Shown here in pieces: positions 1 to 5,768 of a stretch of DNA of 6,029 nt. A program made the translations under genes and the position numbers. The stretch's first letter is position 1. Each line of letters begins with the position of its first letter. The notes under the pieces are model-generated. The model was not told the DNA's origin and did not search any database. It was given only the letters and a program-made list of their open reading frames with translations. Source of the DNA: Chth-196 sp044376515 (lineage in GTDB: Bacteria > Verrucomicrobiota > Verrucomicrobiia > Chthoniobacterales > Chthoniobacteraceae); contig JBILKV010000249.1 of the NCBI GenBank assembly GCA_044376515.1, positions 1-6,029 on the forward strand. Direction: 5' to 3'.

Positions 1-815
1 AGACCGGCCGGCTCTTTGGATACTGCCGTCCGGAACTGCATGACGGCTTGGAACTCGAATTCCTCGAGGGCCGGCACCCGGTGCTCGATCAGGCGTTGGT
101 GGAGGAAAAGTTTGTCCCAAACGACACACTTTTGGACGGCGACTCCAACACGCTGCTGGTGCTGACCGGTCCCAACATGGCGGGAAAATCGACTTACATC
201 CGACAGGTGGCCTTGTTGGCGTTGATGGCGCAGATCGGCTCGTGGGTCCCTGCGAGGCGGGCGGTGGTGGGGCTTGCCGACCGTATCTTTACACGCGTCG
301 GGGCCAACGACGACCTTTCCCGCGGACAGTCCACCTTCATGGTGGAGATGCACGAAACCGCGAACATTGCCAACAACGCCACCAGCCGCTCCCTGGTCAT
401 CCTCGACGAGATCGGCCGTGGCACCTCTACCTTCGACGGCCTCTCCATCGCATGGAGCGTCGCTGAATATCTCCACGACGTGCTCAAGGCGCGCACCCTC
501 TTCGCCACCCACTACCACGAACTAACCGAACTGGCCCGCACCCGCCCGGGCGTCCAGAACTTCAACGTGGCGGTGCGCGAGTGGAACGATCAGATCATCT
601 TCCTGCGCAAGATCATCCCCGGTGGTGCCGACAAAAGCTACGGCATTCAGGTGGCCCGGCTGGCCGGCCTCCCAAAGCCCGTCCTCGAGCGGGCCAAGGA
701 AATCCTCGCCAACCTCGAACGTTCGGAACTCAGCGCCGAGGGTTCCGTCCGCACCACCCGCCGTCGCTCCGTCATGGCGGAGGAGGCTGACAAACCCCAG
801 ATGCTCCTGTTCTAG
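1..815 (+). CDS. mutS: DNA mismatch repair protein MutS, C-terminal part (5' end outside window)
   Basis: This is the ATPase end of MutS, which recognises mismatches and small loops in DNA and recruits MutL in an ATP-dependent way. The frame is open from base 3, so about 270 residues of a protein usually 800-900 long are present; an apparent start near base 48 is only an internal TTG codon. Visible motifs in order are the Walker A loop GPNMAGKST (168-194), the DLSRGQSTF segment, the Walker B/signature region VILDEIGRGTST with the catalytic Asp-Glu at 405-410, the ATHYHEL motif near 504-521, and the GGADKSYGIQVARLAG segment leading into the helix-turn-helix dimer contact. The protein stops at QMLLF (798-812), which fits the beta-clamp-binding consensus, and nothing follows it. 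The ATPase motifs look intact. A RidA-family gene follows 38 bases downstream on the same strand. The family assignment is essentially certain. Confidence 0.97.
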   Translation, partial: TGRLFGYCRPELHDGLELEFLEGRHPVLDQALVEEKFVPNDTLLDGDSNTLLVLTGPNMAGKSTYIRQVALLALMAQIGSWVPARRAVVGLADRIFTRVGANDDLSRGQSTFMVEMHETANIANNATSRSLVILDEIGRGTSTFDGLSIAWSVAEYLHDVLKARTLFATHYHELTELARTRPGVQNFNVAVREWNDQIIFLRKIIPGGADKSYGIQVARLAGLPKPVLERAKEILANLERSELSAEGSVRTTRRRSVMAEEADKPQMLLF

Positions 816-853
816 CCCCTCCCGGCGCAGGGAGAGATGCCGTCACAGATTTT

Positions 854-1255
854 ATGTCCACACCCGCCGTCTCCTATCCTATCCTCCCTGACACGCCCGT
901 TTCTCATCTACCCTTCAGCCCCGTGGTGGTGGCCGGTGGTCTGATCTTTGTTTCCGGACAGGCCTCCGTTGACGCGACCGGCAAAATTGTGTCCGGCACC
1001 TTTGAGGAGGAATTTCACCGGTCGATGGAAAACGTGAAGCGCGTGCTGGCCGCCGCAAACAGCGACCTCGCCCATGTGATTCAAACCCGCAACTATGTGC
1101 AGCGGAGTGCGGACGTCGCCCTCTTCAACCAGTTGTACCGCACTTATTTTTCGGCCCCGTTTCCCGCGCGAACCACCATCGTCAACTGCCTGGGTGAAGC
1201 GCTGCTTTTTGAAATCGAAGTGGTCGCGGTGCCGCGCGCCGCCGGGAACGCCTGA
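854..1255 (+). CDS. RidA/YjgF/YER057c/UK114 family protein
   Basis: This 133-residue protein has the usual length and fold signature of the Rid family, small trimeric cytosolic proteins. The archetype hydrolyses reactive enamines and imines made by PLP enzymes such as threonine dehydratase. Visible are the LIFVSGQ strand (30-36), the MENVKRVLAAA helix (58-68), the PAR motif with the substrate-binding Arg at 106, and FEIEVVAV near the end with Glu120 aligning to the archetypal catalytic-site Glu. At the position where E. coli RidA has the GPY tyrosine, this protein has Phe21 (HLPF), so it probably belongs to a non-archetypal Rid subgroup and its substrate is uncertain. The ATG at 854 is the first in-frame start. 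GGAGAG (831-836) lies 17 bases upstream, too far to be a normal ribosome-binding site. It may be read through from mutS, 38 bases away. Confidence 0.93.
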   Translation: MSTPAVSYPILPDTPVSHLPFSPVVVAGGLIFVSGQASVDATGKIVSGTFEEEFHRSMENVKRVLAAANSDLAHVIQTRNYVQRSADVALFNQLYRTYFSAPFPARTTIVNCLGEALLFEIEVVAVPRAAGNA

Positions 1256-1504
1256 ACGTATCCCTGACCAAACAAGACGGGCGGATTTTTGTTATTCGGC
1301 TCGCTCAGCCTGTTCCTTGGTTTGCCTCCTCCCAAAAAGGAAGTTCTCGCAGGGAGGGCAGGAGTGGCACGCGCCTCCGATTCCCGAGGCTTTCGCGGCC
1401 CTTGCGCTCAAAGGTCGCTCCCCGGGTTGACGGCGGGCGCCCTTGCCGGGCGATTCGTTTCGCCCGCCCCATCCGTCGCTCCTCCGGAATCCGTTTCTCC
1501 GAGC
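1256..1504. other. Convergent intergenic region
   Basis: About 250 bases separate the end of the RidA-family gene from the end of the minus-strand adaptor gene. I see no convincing gene: the frames open here are extensions of shadow frames of the neighbours, with no recognisable motif. The only clear structure is the stem-loop at 1447-1466. A weaker pairing joins TCCTCCC (1327-1333) to GGGAGGG (1352-1358), with one G-U pair and an 18-base loop. A short T run (1286-1290) has no good hairpin in front of it. Confidence 0.6.
1447..1466. terminator. Stem-loop, possible bidirectional terminator
   Basis: CGGGCGA pairs perfectly with TCGCCCG (7 bp) around the loop TTCGTT. It lies 39 bases beyond the stop of the minus-strand adaptor gene and in the gap between two convergent genes, where a shared terminator is expected. 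No T tract follows on either strand, so it is not a canonical intrinsic terminator. Confidence 0.4.
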
Positions 1505-2674
1505 CTACTCAACCACCTCCACGCGCACCCCGTCGGTGATCGAGTCGGGCGGATTGAGGATCACCCGACTGCCGGTCGGCAACCCTTCGAGCACCTCCAC
1601 CGCGCTCCCAAAGTCGCGTCCCAACATCACCTTGTGCAGGCGCGCCGTGTTGCCGTTCTCCACCGCCACCACCAGTGCCCCGTCCGCGCGGAAGATGAGC
1701 GCGTTGGCTGACACGGTCAGCGGGCGGTCTGCATCCACGCTCGAAAGACGCACCTGCGCGTAGCCTCCCGCAAGAATCCCGCCCTTGGGGTTGTCCGCCT
1801 CCAGTTCTACCAGCAGCGTGCGAGAAGCGGCGTCGATGGCTCCGGCGGTGCGCATCACGCGCGCCGGGATAGGCTGGCTGCGCAGTTCGGCCAGCAACAA
1901 CTCGGCGGCGTGTCCCTTTTGAATGCCACGCGCAAACGCCTGCGGCACCCGGATGAACACCCGCAGACGGGAAGTGTCGGCCAGATGGAAAAGCTCCTTG
2001 TTCATCCCCGCCCCCACCAATTGGCCAACGTCCACATGTCGCGCCGTGACCGTTCCCGCGAAGGGCGCCTTGATCAGCGCAAATTCGCTGATCTCCCTGA
2101 GGCGCTGCACCTCTGCGCGCGCGCTGTTGACCGCGGCGGCTTTCAATTCGAGGTCCGCCTGCTTTTCGTCGGTCTCCTGCGACGAGGCCGTCTTGGCTGC
2201 ATAGAGTTCCTGCCAGCGCTTGGCCGTGGTTTCCGCCAGTTTGTGGGCGGCCTCCGCAAGCGCCAACTGCGCCTCCGCACGGCCCAGTTCCCGGGTCAGC
2301 TCCGGGGTGTCGAGTTCCGCAAGCACCTGGCCCTCCGAAACCTGGTCCCCGAGGTCCGCGTGCCACTTCCGCACATAGCCCGACACCCGTGCAAGTAGCG
2401 AGGCCTCCGTGGTGGGCCGCAGCTCCGCGGGCAACGCCAGCGGCACCCCCTCGGGCGCAGGCGCCGCCCCGCCGGTCCGGACGCGAACCACGGCAAGGTC
2501 GCGCGTTTGCTCGACCGCCTCTGCCTGCCGCTGGAGCTTGGGCAACATGCCCAACGCAAACAACCCGACCGCCCCGCCCACCAGCACCAGCATCAACACA
2601 TAAAACGCCACGCCTGAAGTGCGCGGTAGCGTCGCGGACTGGCCGGAGGCAAGGGATTCGTTTGGGGCGTTCAC
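1505..2674 (-). CDS. RND-type efflux periplasmic adaptor (membrane fusion protein, MexA/AcrA-like)
   Basis: The protein (389 residues from the chosen GTG) has the full layout of an RND efflux adaptor, which links an inner-membrane pump to a TolC-like channel. A membrane anchor lies at about 21-43. The first half of the barrel-sandwich (lipoyl-like) domain is at 88-124 (LLARVSGYV, GDQVSEGQVLAELD), followed by an alpha-helical hairpin at about 127-198. The second lipoyl half is at 199-220 (LIKAPFAGTV), then the beta-barrel and membrane-proximal domains run to the end (NPKGGILAGGYAQVRL, GLPTGSRVIL). I chose GTG at 2672-2674 because it leaves a short cytoplasmic tail before the anchor. An in-frame ATG at 2765-2767 would add 31 residues of unlikely composition. 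Neither start has a Shine-Dalgarno sequence. No RND pump or outer-membrane gene is adjacent: an ABC exporter operon diverges from it and a convergent RidA-family gene lies downstream. Its partner and substrate are unknown. Confidence 0.92.
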   Translation of the reverse strand: MNAPNESLASGQSATLPRTSGVAFYVLMLVLVGGAVGLFALGMLPKLQRQAEAVEQTRDLAVVRVRTGGAAPAPEGVPLALPAELRPTTEASLLARVSGYVRKWHADLGDQVSEGQVLAELDTPELTRELGRAEAQLALAEAAHKLAETTAKRWQELYAAKTASSQETDEKQADLELKAAAVNSARAEVQRLREISEFALIKAPFAGTVTARHVDVGQLVGAGMNKELFHLADTSRLRVFIRVPQAFARGIQKGHAAELLLAELRSQPIPARVMRTAGAIDAASRTLLVELEADNPKGGILAGGYAQVRLSSVDADRPLTVSANALIFRADGALVVAVENGNTARLHKVMLGRDFGSAVEVLEGLPTGSRVILNPPDSITDGVRVEVVE

Positions 2675-2697
2675 GGGAAGGCGGAGCGGGCTGCGGA

Positions 2698-2709
2698 CAG
2701 GTCGACCTG
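2698..2709. promoter_or_regulatory. Perfect 12-bp palindrome, candidate operator
   Basis: CAGGTCGACCTG is a perfect palindrome 23 bases upstream of the GTG start of the minus-strand adaptor gene. The position suits a dimeric repressor controlling that gene. Its function is inferred from symmetry and location only. If the adaptor really begins at the upstream ATG (2767), the palindrome is inside the coding sequence and the idea fails. Confidence 0.3.
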
Positions 2710-2748
2710 CCAGCCGCCCAAATATTGGAGGTTCGAATGGAAAGAGGG

Positions 2749-2766
2749 TGTGGCAGGACGGCCACA
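2749..2766. repeat. Inverted repeat TGTGGC-N6-GCCACA
   Basis: Two perfect 6-base arms are separated by AGGACG. A further TGCCA at 2767-2771 can pair with TGGCA at 2751-2755 as an alternative. It could be an operator half-site pair or a small RNA hairpin in the divergent region. It overlaps the alternative ATG of the minus-strand gene. Confidence 0.3.
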
Positions 2767-2826
2767 TGCCAACACGCCACGGCTAAAGGTACGCCGAAAC
2801 CTCTCCGCAATCAAAGCAGCCGTTTT

Positions 2827-2868
2827 GGGGGCGCAACCCCCCCGGGTCCCCCTCGCGGGGGGCGCGCC
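2827..2868. repeat. G/C-tract stem-loops upstream of the exporter operon
   Basis: GGGGG (2827-2831) can pair with the C run at 2837-2843 around the loop CGCAA. CCCCC (2848-2852) can pair with the G run at 2857-2862 around TCGC. The first C run can instead pair with the second G run, giving a mutually exclusive fold. The block ends in the palindrome GGCGCGCC (2861-2868). No T tract follows, so a terminator is unlikely. It may be a dispersed palindromic repeat or a DNA structure element near the promoter. Confidence 0.4.
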
Positions 2869-2878
2869 TCAGGGTGCA

Positions 2879-2907
2879 TTGACGCTTGGGGGCGCCGCTG
2901 TTTGAAT
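2879..2907 (+). promoter_or_regulatory. Candidate sigma70-type promoter of the ABC exporter operon
   Basis: TTGACG (2879-2884) matches the -35 consensus at five of six bases. It is followed after exactly 17 bases by TTGAAT (2902-2907), which matches the -10 consensus at four of six. Transcription would start near 2913-2916, at the ATG of the permease gene (2916), so the transcript would be leaderless or nearly so. This fits the absence of a Shine-Dalgarno sequence there. Confidence 0.45.
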
Positions 2908-2915
2908 CACCCCTG

Positions 2916-4049
2916 ATGCTCCGACTCGCCCTTAAAATGCTCTACGGCGACCGTGCAAAGTACATGATGCTCGTCTGCGGCCTCAGTTTTTGCGCGCTGC
3001 TGATGTCGCAGCAGATCTCGGTTTTCTGCGGCTTGTTGCTCTGGACAAACGCCACGGTCCGCAACGTCCGCGTCCCGGTGTGGGTGGCAGACGCAAAGGT
3101 GGAGCAGGTTAACGAAGTGGTTCCTCTCCGCGAAATCGAGGTGCAGCGGGTTCGCTCGGTTCCCGGCGTCGAATGGGCCGTACCGCTCTACTGGAGTCTC
3201 GTCCAGACGCGGCTGCCGGACGGCACCTTCCAAGCGGTGCAGCTCACCGGGCTCGACAGCGCCACGCTCGTCGGCCGCCCCACCAAAATGATCGCCGGCG
3301 ACGCCGGGGACTTGCGCCTTCCCAACGCGGTGATCGTCGATCAGGTGGCCATTGAAAAGTTCGCGAAGCGGAAAATCGTCCTCAAGCTGGGCTCCACCTT
3401 TGAGATTAACGACAAGGAGGCCCGCGTGGTGGGTATCTGCCAGACGGAACGCTCCTTCCTCGGCCAACCCTACGTATATACCACCTACTCGCGGGCGGTT
3501 GAATACTCCCCGCCCCAGCGCAGGCTGCTTTCCTTCGTCCTCGCCCAGCCGAAGCCCGGCGTATCGGTTCCCGAATTGCTGCAGCGCATCTCTGCGCTTG
3601 GCGGCCTGCGCGCCTTCAGCTCCGAACAGCTCAAGTGGGACACCTTCATGTGGTACGTCAAAAACACCGGCATTCCCATCTCCTTTGGGACGGTGGTGCT
3701 CTTGGGGATCGTGGTCGGCATCGCGATCGCCGGGCAGACCTTCTACCTGTTCGTCCACGAGAACCTCCGCTTCATGGCGGCGCTCAAGGCCATGGGTGCG
3801 GGTTTTTGGACGCTCGCACAGATGGTTTTTCTCCAAGCATTTACCGTCGGCTTCACCGGGTACGGAATTGGCGTCGGACTCGCGGCGATGTTCGGCAATG
3901 CCGTGTTGAAGAAGGGCCAGCCGCCTTTTTACATGCCGTGGCAGGTGCTCGTCTTCACCGGCGCGGTCATCGTGTTTATCTGCCTGCTCTCCTCTTTTGT
4001 GGGGCTTCTCAAAATCGCCCGCACCGAGGCCGCCATGGTTTTCAAATGA
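2916..4049 (+). CDS. ABC exporter permease, FtsX/MacB/DevC-like
   Basis: The protein has 377 residues and the four-helix topology of type VII (MacB/LolC/DevC) ABC transporters. One N-terminal membrane helix (about 16-43) follows a short cytoplasmic start (LALKMLYGDRAK). A periplasmic domain of about 210 residues comes next, then three helices (about 256-283, 302-331, 344-367) forming the FtsX domain and a short tail ending in RTEAAMVFK. Between helices 2 and 3, the segment ENLRFMAALKAMGAG is the usual coupling region that contacts the ATPase. Proteins of this class do not open a pore for the substrate; they use ATP-driven movement of the periplasmic part to push or extract it. ATG 2916 is preferred over an upstream in-frame TTG (2886) because it starts just before the conserved N-terminus. 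Its TGA overlaps the ATG of the ATPase gene (ATGA), which implies translational coupling. DevC is the nearest match I recognise, given the adaptor downstream; the substrate is unknown. Confidence 0.9.
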   Translation: MLRLALKMLYGDRAKYMMLVCGLSFCALLMSQQISVFCGLLLWTNATVRNVRVPVWVADAKVEQVNEVVPLREIEVQRVRSVPGVEWAVPLYWSLVQTRLPDGTFQAVQLTGLDSATLVGRPTKMIAGDAGDLRLPNAVIVDQVAIEKFAKRKIVLKLGSTFEINDKEARVVGICQTERSFLGQPYVYTTYSRAVEYSPPQRRLLSFVLAQPKPGVSVPELLQRISALGGLRAFSSEQLKWDTFMWYVKNTGIPISFGTVVLLGIVVGIAIAGQTFYLFVHENLRFMAALKAMGAGFWTLAQMVFLQAFTVGFTGYGIGVGLAAMFGNAVLKKGQPPFYMPWQVLVFTGAVIVFICLLSSFVGLLKIARTEAAMVFK

Positions 4050-4780
4050 GCGCCCACGCACAACCGCAGCCGCCCCTCGCGGTGCAAACGGCCGGCCTCG
4101 TCAAAAACTACGGCCGCGGCGACAGCCTCGTGCAGGCCCTCAAGGGCGTCGACTTCGAGGCACGCTGCGGCGAACTGCTCATGATCGTAGGACCCTCGGG
4201 ATGCGGCAAAACCACCCTGCTGAGCGTCATCTGCGGAACCCTCCGCCACGATGCCGGCACCGCCTCGGTCTTCGGCAGGGACCTCGCCAGCATGAGCACA
4301 GCCAAGCTCACCGCGTTCCGCGGGAAAAACGTGGGTTTCATTTTCCAACAGTTCAACCTGATCCCCTCGTGGACCGCGCAGGAGAACGTTTCAGTCCCCC
4401 TGCTGCTCAACGGCGCCGGTCGGGCCAGTGCCGAGAAGAGCGCCGCTGCGCTGCTCGCCGAGGTCGGTTTGCAGGACAAGCTGAAGATGCGCCCCGACCA
4501 GCTCTCCGGCGGCCAGCAGCAACGGGTCGCCATCGCCCGCGCCATTGTGCACGAACCCCGCCTCCTCATCTGCGACGAGCCCACCGCAGCGCTTGACGCC
4601 GCTTCCGGCAGGAGGGTGCTCGAACTCCTCAGGGAACGCGCCTGCAGACCCGACCGCTGCGTCATCATCGTCACCCACGACAGCCGGATCTTTTCGTTCG
4701 CAGACCGCATCGCCGAAATGGAGGACGGCCAGATCAAGGCCGTCCACGGTGCCGGCGAAATCCAAAAACTCTATGTTTAG
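4046..4780 (+). CDS. ABC exporter ATP-binding protein, LolD/MacB/DevA-like
   Basis: This 244-residue nucleotide-binding protein powers the exporter from the cytoplasmic side. All motifs are present and intact: A-loop Tyr22, Walker A GPSGCGKTT (49-57), Q-loop in FIFQQFNL (98-105), signature LSGGQ (153-157), Walker B LLICDE with catalytic Glu178, D-loop AALD (181-184) and H-loop His211 (VTHD). The NVGFIFQQFNLIP stretch and the spacing are those of the LolD/MacB/DevA branch, which pairs with FtsX-type permeases. The start ATG 4046 overlaps the permease stop by four bases. The gene's end overlaps the start of the adaptor gene by eight bases, so the three proteins are probably made in matched amounts. 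The N-terminus before residue 11 is Pro/Gln-rich and not part of the core fold. Confidence 0.97.
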   Translation: MSAHAQPQPPLAVQTAGLVKNYGRGDSLVQALKGVDFEARCGELLMIVGPSGCGKTTLLSVICGTLRHDAGTASVFGRDLASMSTAKLTAFRGKNVGFIFQQFNLIPSWTAQENVSVPLLLNGAGRASAEKSAAALLAEVGLQDKLKMRPDQLSGGQQQRVAIARAIVHEPRLLICDEPTAALDAASGRRVLELLRERACRPDRCVIIVTHDSRIFSFADRIAEMEDGQIKAVHGAGEIQKLYV

Positions 4781-5696
4781 AAGCGCCTCCTTTTTCATCG
4801 CGGTCGCAGGGATCGGCCTGGCCGCAAACCTCGTCCGCAAACAGGATGTGCAGGAGCCGCCCGCAGTGCCACTGAGCCCGCCGCCGGCTGCGCCCTACCC
4901 CCAGTCGATTGGGGCCCGTGGCCTCGTCGAGGGTATCGACGAAAACGTCCGGATCGCCCCCGCCGTCGCGGGACTTGTCGCCGCCGTGCGCGTCAAGGTG
5001 GGGGACCAGGTGCAGGCGGGTCAGGTGCTCCTCGAGCAGGACGCCCGCGACGCCGAGGCGCAGATCTCCGTTCAGGAGGCCAACGTTGCCTCCATTCAGG
5101 CGTCGCTCGCCGAGAGCGAAGTCGCACACGCCGACCGACAGGATCAGTGGAACCGCGTCGAAAAACTCGGCGCCAACCGCGTGGTCAGTGTGGATGAGAA
5201 ACAGCGCACCCTCTACGCGCTCCGGGCCGCCGCGAGCCGCGTCGAATCGCGAAAAAGCGATCTGGCCGCCGCCCGCGCGCTGCTCGCCCGTGCACGCGTC
5301 CAGAGGGACCTCCTCCTCGTGCGGGCGCCCCGCGAGGGAACCGTCCTGCAACTCAACGTGCGCCCGGGCGAATATGCCGTTCCCGGTGCGATGGAGCACA
5401 GCCTCCTGTTGGGGCGCACCGACGCCCTCCAGCTGCGTGCCGATGTCGACGAGGACAACGCGCCTCGCGTCAAGGCCGGCTGCCAGGCCCTCGCTTTCAT
5501 CAAGGGCAGCCGGCACGATCCGGTGCCGCTGCGCTTCGTGCGCATCGAGCCCTACATTCTCCCCAAGCGCTCCCTCACGGGCGAGAGCGGCGAACGCGTC
5601 GACACGCGCGTGCTGCAGGTCATCTTCCAGTTCGACCGGACCAGTGTTCCTGTTTATGTAGGGCAACAAATGGATGTTTTTCTTAACGCCGAGTAG
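4773..5696 (+). CDS. HlyD/DevB-type periplasmic adaptor of the ABC exporter
   Basis: This 307-residue membrane fusion protein is the third part of the exporter and would bridge the permease to an outer-membrane channel. It has a single N-terminal anchor (about 4-21) and a Pro-rich linker (29-43). The lipoyl-like half motif GLVEGIDENVRIAPAVAG (50-67) continues to GDQVQAGQVLLEQD (77-90). A helical hairpin follows (about 92-182), then the second lipoyl half LVRAPREGTVLQL (182-194) and a beta-barrel. The C-terminus (DTRVLQVIFQFD, VPVYVGQQMDVF) resembles DevB-family adaptors, which is the main reason for calling the cluster DevBCA-like. It is shorter than the usual DevB size (roughly 350-400), mainly in the hairpin and N-terminus. 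The start ATG 4773 lies inside the ATPase gene, and the 8-base overlap supports coupling. No Shine-Dalgarno sequence is seen. No outer-membrane channel gene follows. Confidence 0.92.
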   Translation: MFRSASFFIAVAGIGLAANLVRKQDVQEPPAVPLSPPPAAPYPQSIGARGLVEGIDENVRIAPAVAGLVAAVRVKVGDQVQAGQVLLEQDARDAEAQISVQEANVASIQASLAESEVAHADRQDQWNRVEKLGANRVVSVDEKQRTLYALRAAASRVESRKSDLAAARALLARARVQRDLLLVRAPREGTVLQLNVRPGEYAVPGAMEHSLLLGRTDALQLRADVDEDNAPRVKAGCQALAFIKGSRHDPVPLRFVRIEPYILPKRSLTGESGERVDTRVLQVIFQFDRTSVPVYVGQQMDVFLNAE

Positions 5697-5704
5697 CCCG
5701 CGGC

Positions 5705-5722
5705 GCCGCCGATTTCGGTGGC
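5705..5722 (+). terminator. Weak stem-loop after the exporter operon
   Basis: GCCGCCG pairs with CGGTGGC (7 bp, one G-U) around ATTT, starting 8 bases after the operon stop codon. No T tract follows and an overlapping weaker hairpin exists (5721-5734), so termination here is uncertain and the next gene could be co-transcribed. Confidence 0.3.
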
Positions 5723-5768
5723 TCTGCACAGGGCTCGGTGAGAACGTCCGACAACCCGTTCACCCCCA

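Larger units (their letters stand above)
2675..2915. promoter_or_regulatory. Divergent control region between the two transport units
   Basis: This 241-base gap lies between the start of the minus-strand adaptor and the start of the plus-strand ABC exporter operon, so it must hold the promoters of both unless the adaptor starts at the alternative ATG (2767). It contains a 12-bp palindrome, a TGTGGC/GCCACA inverted repeat, two G/C-tract stem-loops and a promoter candidate for the operon, each listed separately. I could not find a convincing -35/-10 pair for the minus-strand gene; the AT-rich patch at 2720-2727 (AAATATTG) is the only weak candidate for its -10. Confidence 0.7.

Noticed and set aside
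837..944. Small 35-codon frame starting at ATG 837, just after GGAGAG
   Set aside because: The purine run touches the ATG with no spacing, the product is Pro/Trp-rich with no motif, and most of it lies out of frame inside the RidA-family gene.
1427..1455. TTGACG resembling a -35 box in the convergent gap
   Set aside because: No acceptable -10 lies 16-18 bases downstream (GCGATT at 17), and no gene follows on that strand.
1289..1763. Plus-strand open frames in the convergent gap running into the adaptor gene
   Set aside because: They have no recognisable motif or start signal and most of their length is antisense to the well-supported adaptor.
2675..2767. N-terminal extension of the RND adaptor to ATG 2767
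   Set aside because: It would add 31 Pro/Arg-rich residues ahead of the usual short cytoplasmic tail and would remove most of the divergent promoter region. I kept GTG 2674, though the alternative is not excluded.
1509..2810. 433-codon frame on the same strand as the RND adaptor, shifted by one base
   Set aside because: The product is Gly/Arg/Ala-rich low-complexity sequence. The adjacent frame encodes every expected adaptor segment, so there is no evidence of a frameshift or overlapping gene.
2907..4061. 384-codon minus-strand open frame opposite the permease gene
   Set aside because: The translation is rich in His, Arg, Glu and Gly with no recognisable domain, while the plus strand gives a clear FtsX-type permease. 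Long antisense frames are expected in GC-rich DNA.
4734..5729. 331-codon minus-strand open frame opposite the DevB-like adaptor gene
   Set aside because: It shows no family motif and exactly shadows a well-supported plus-strand gene; it is a composition artefact.
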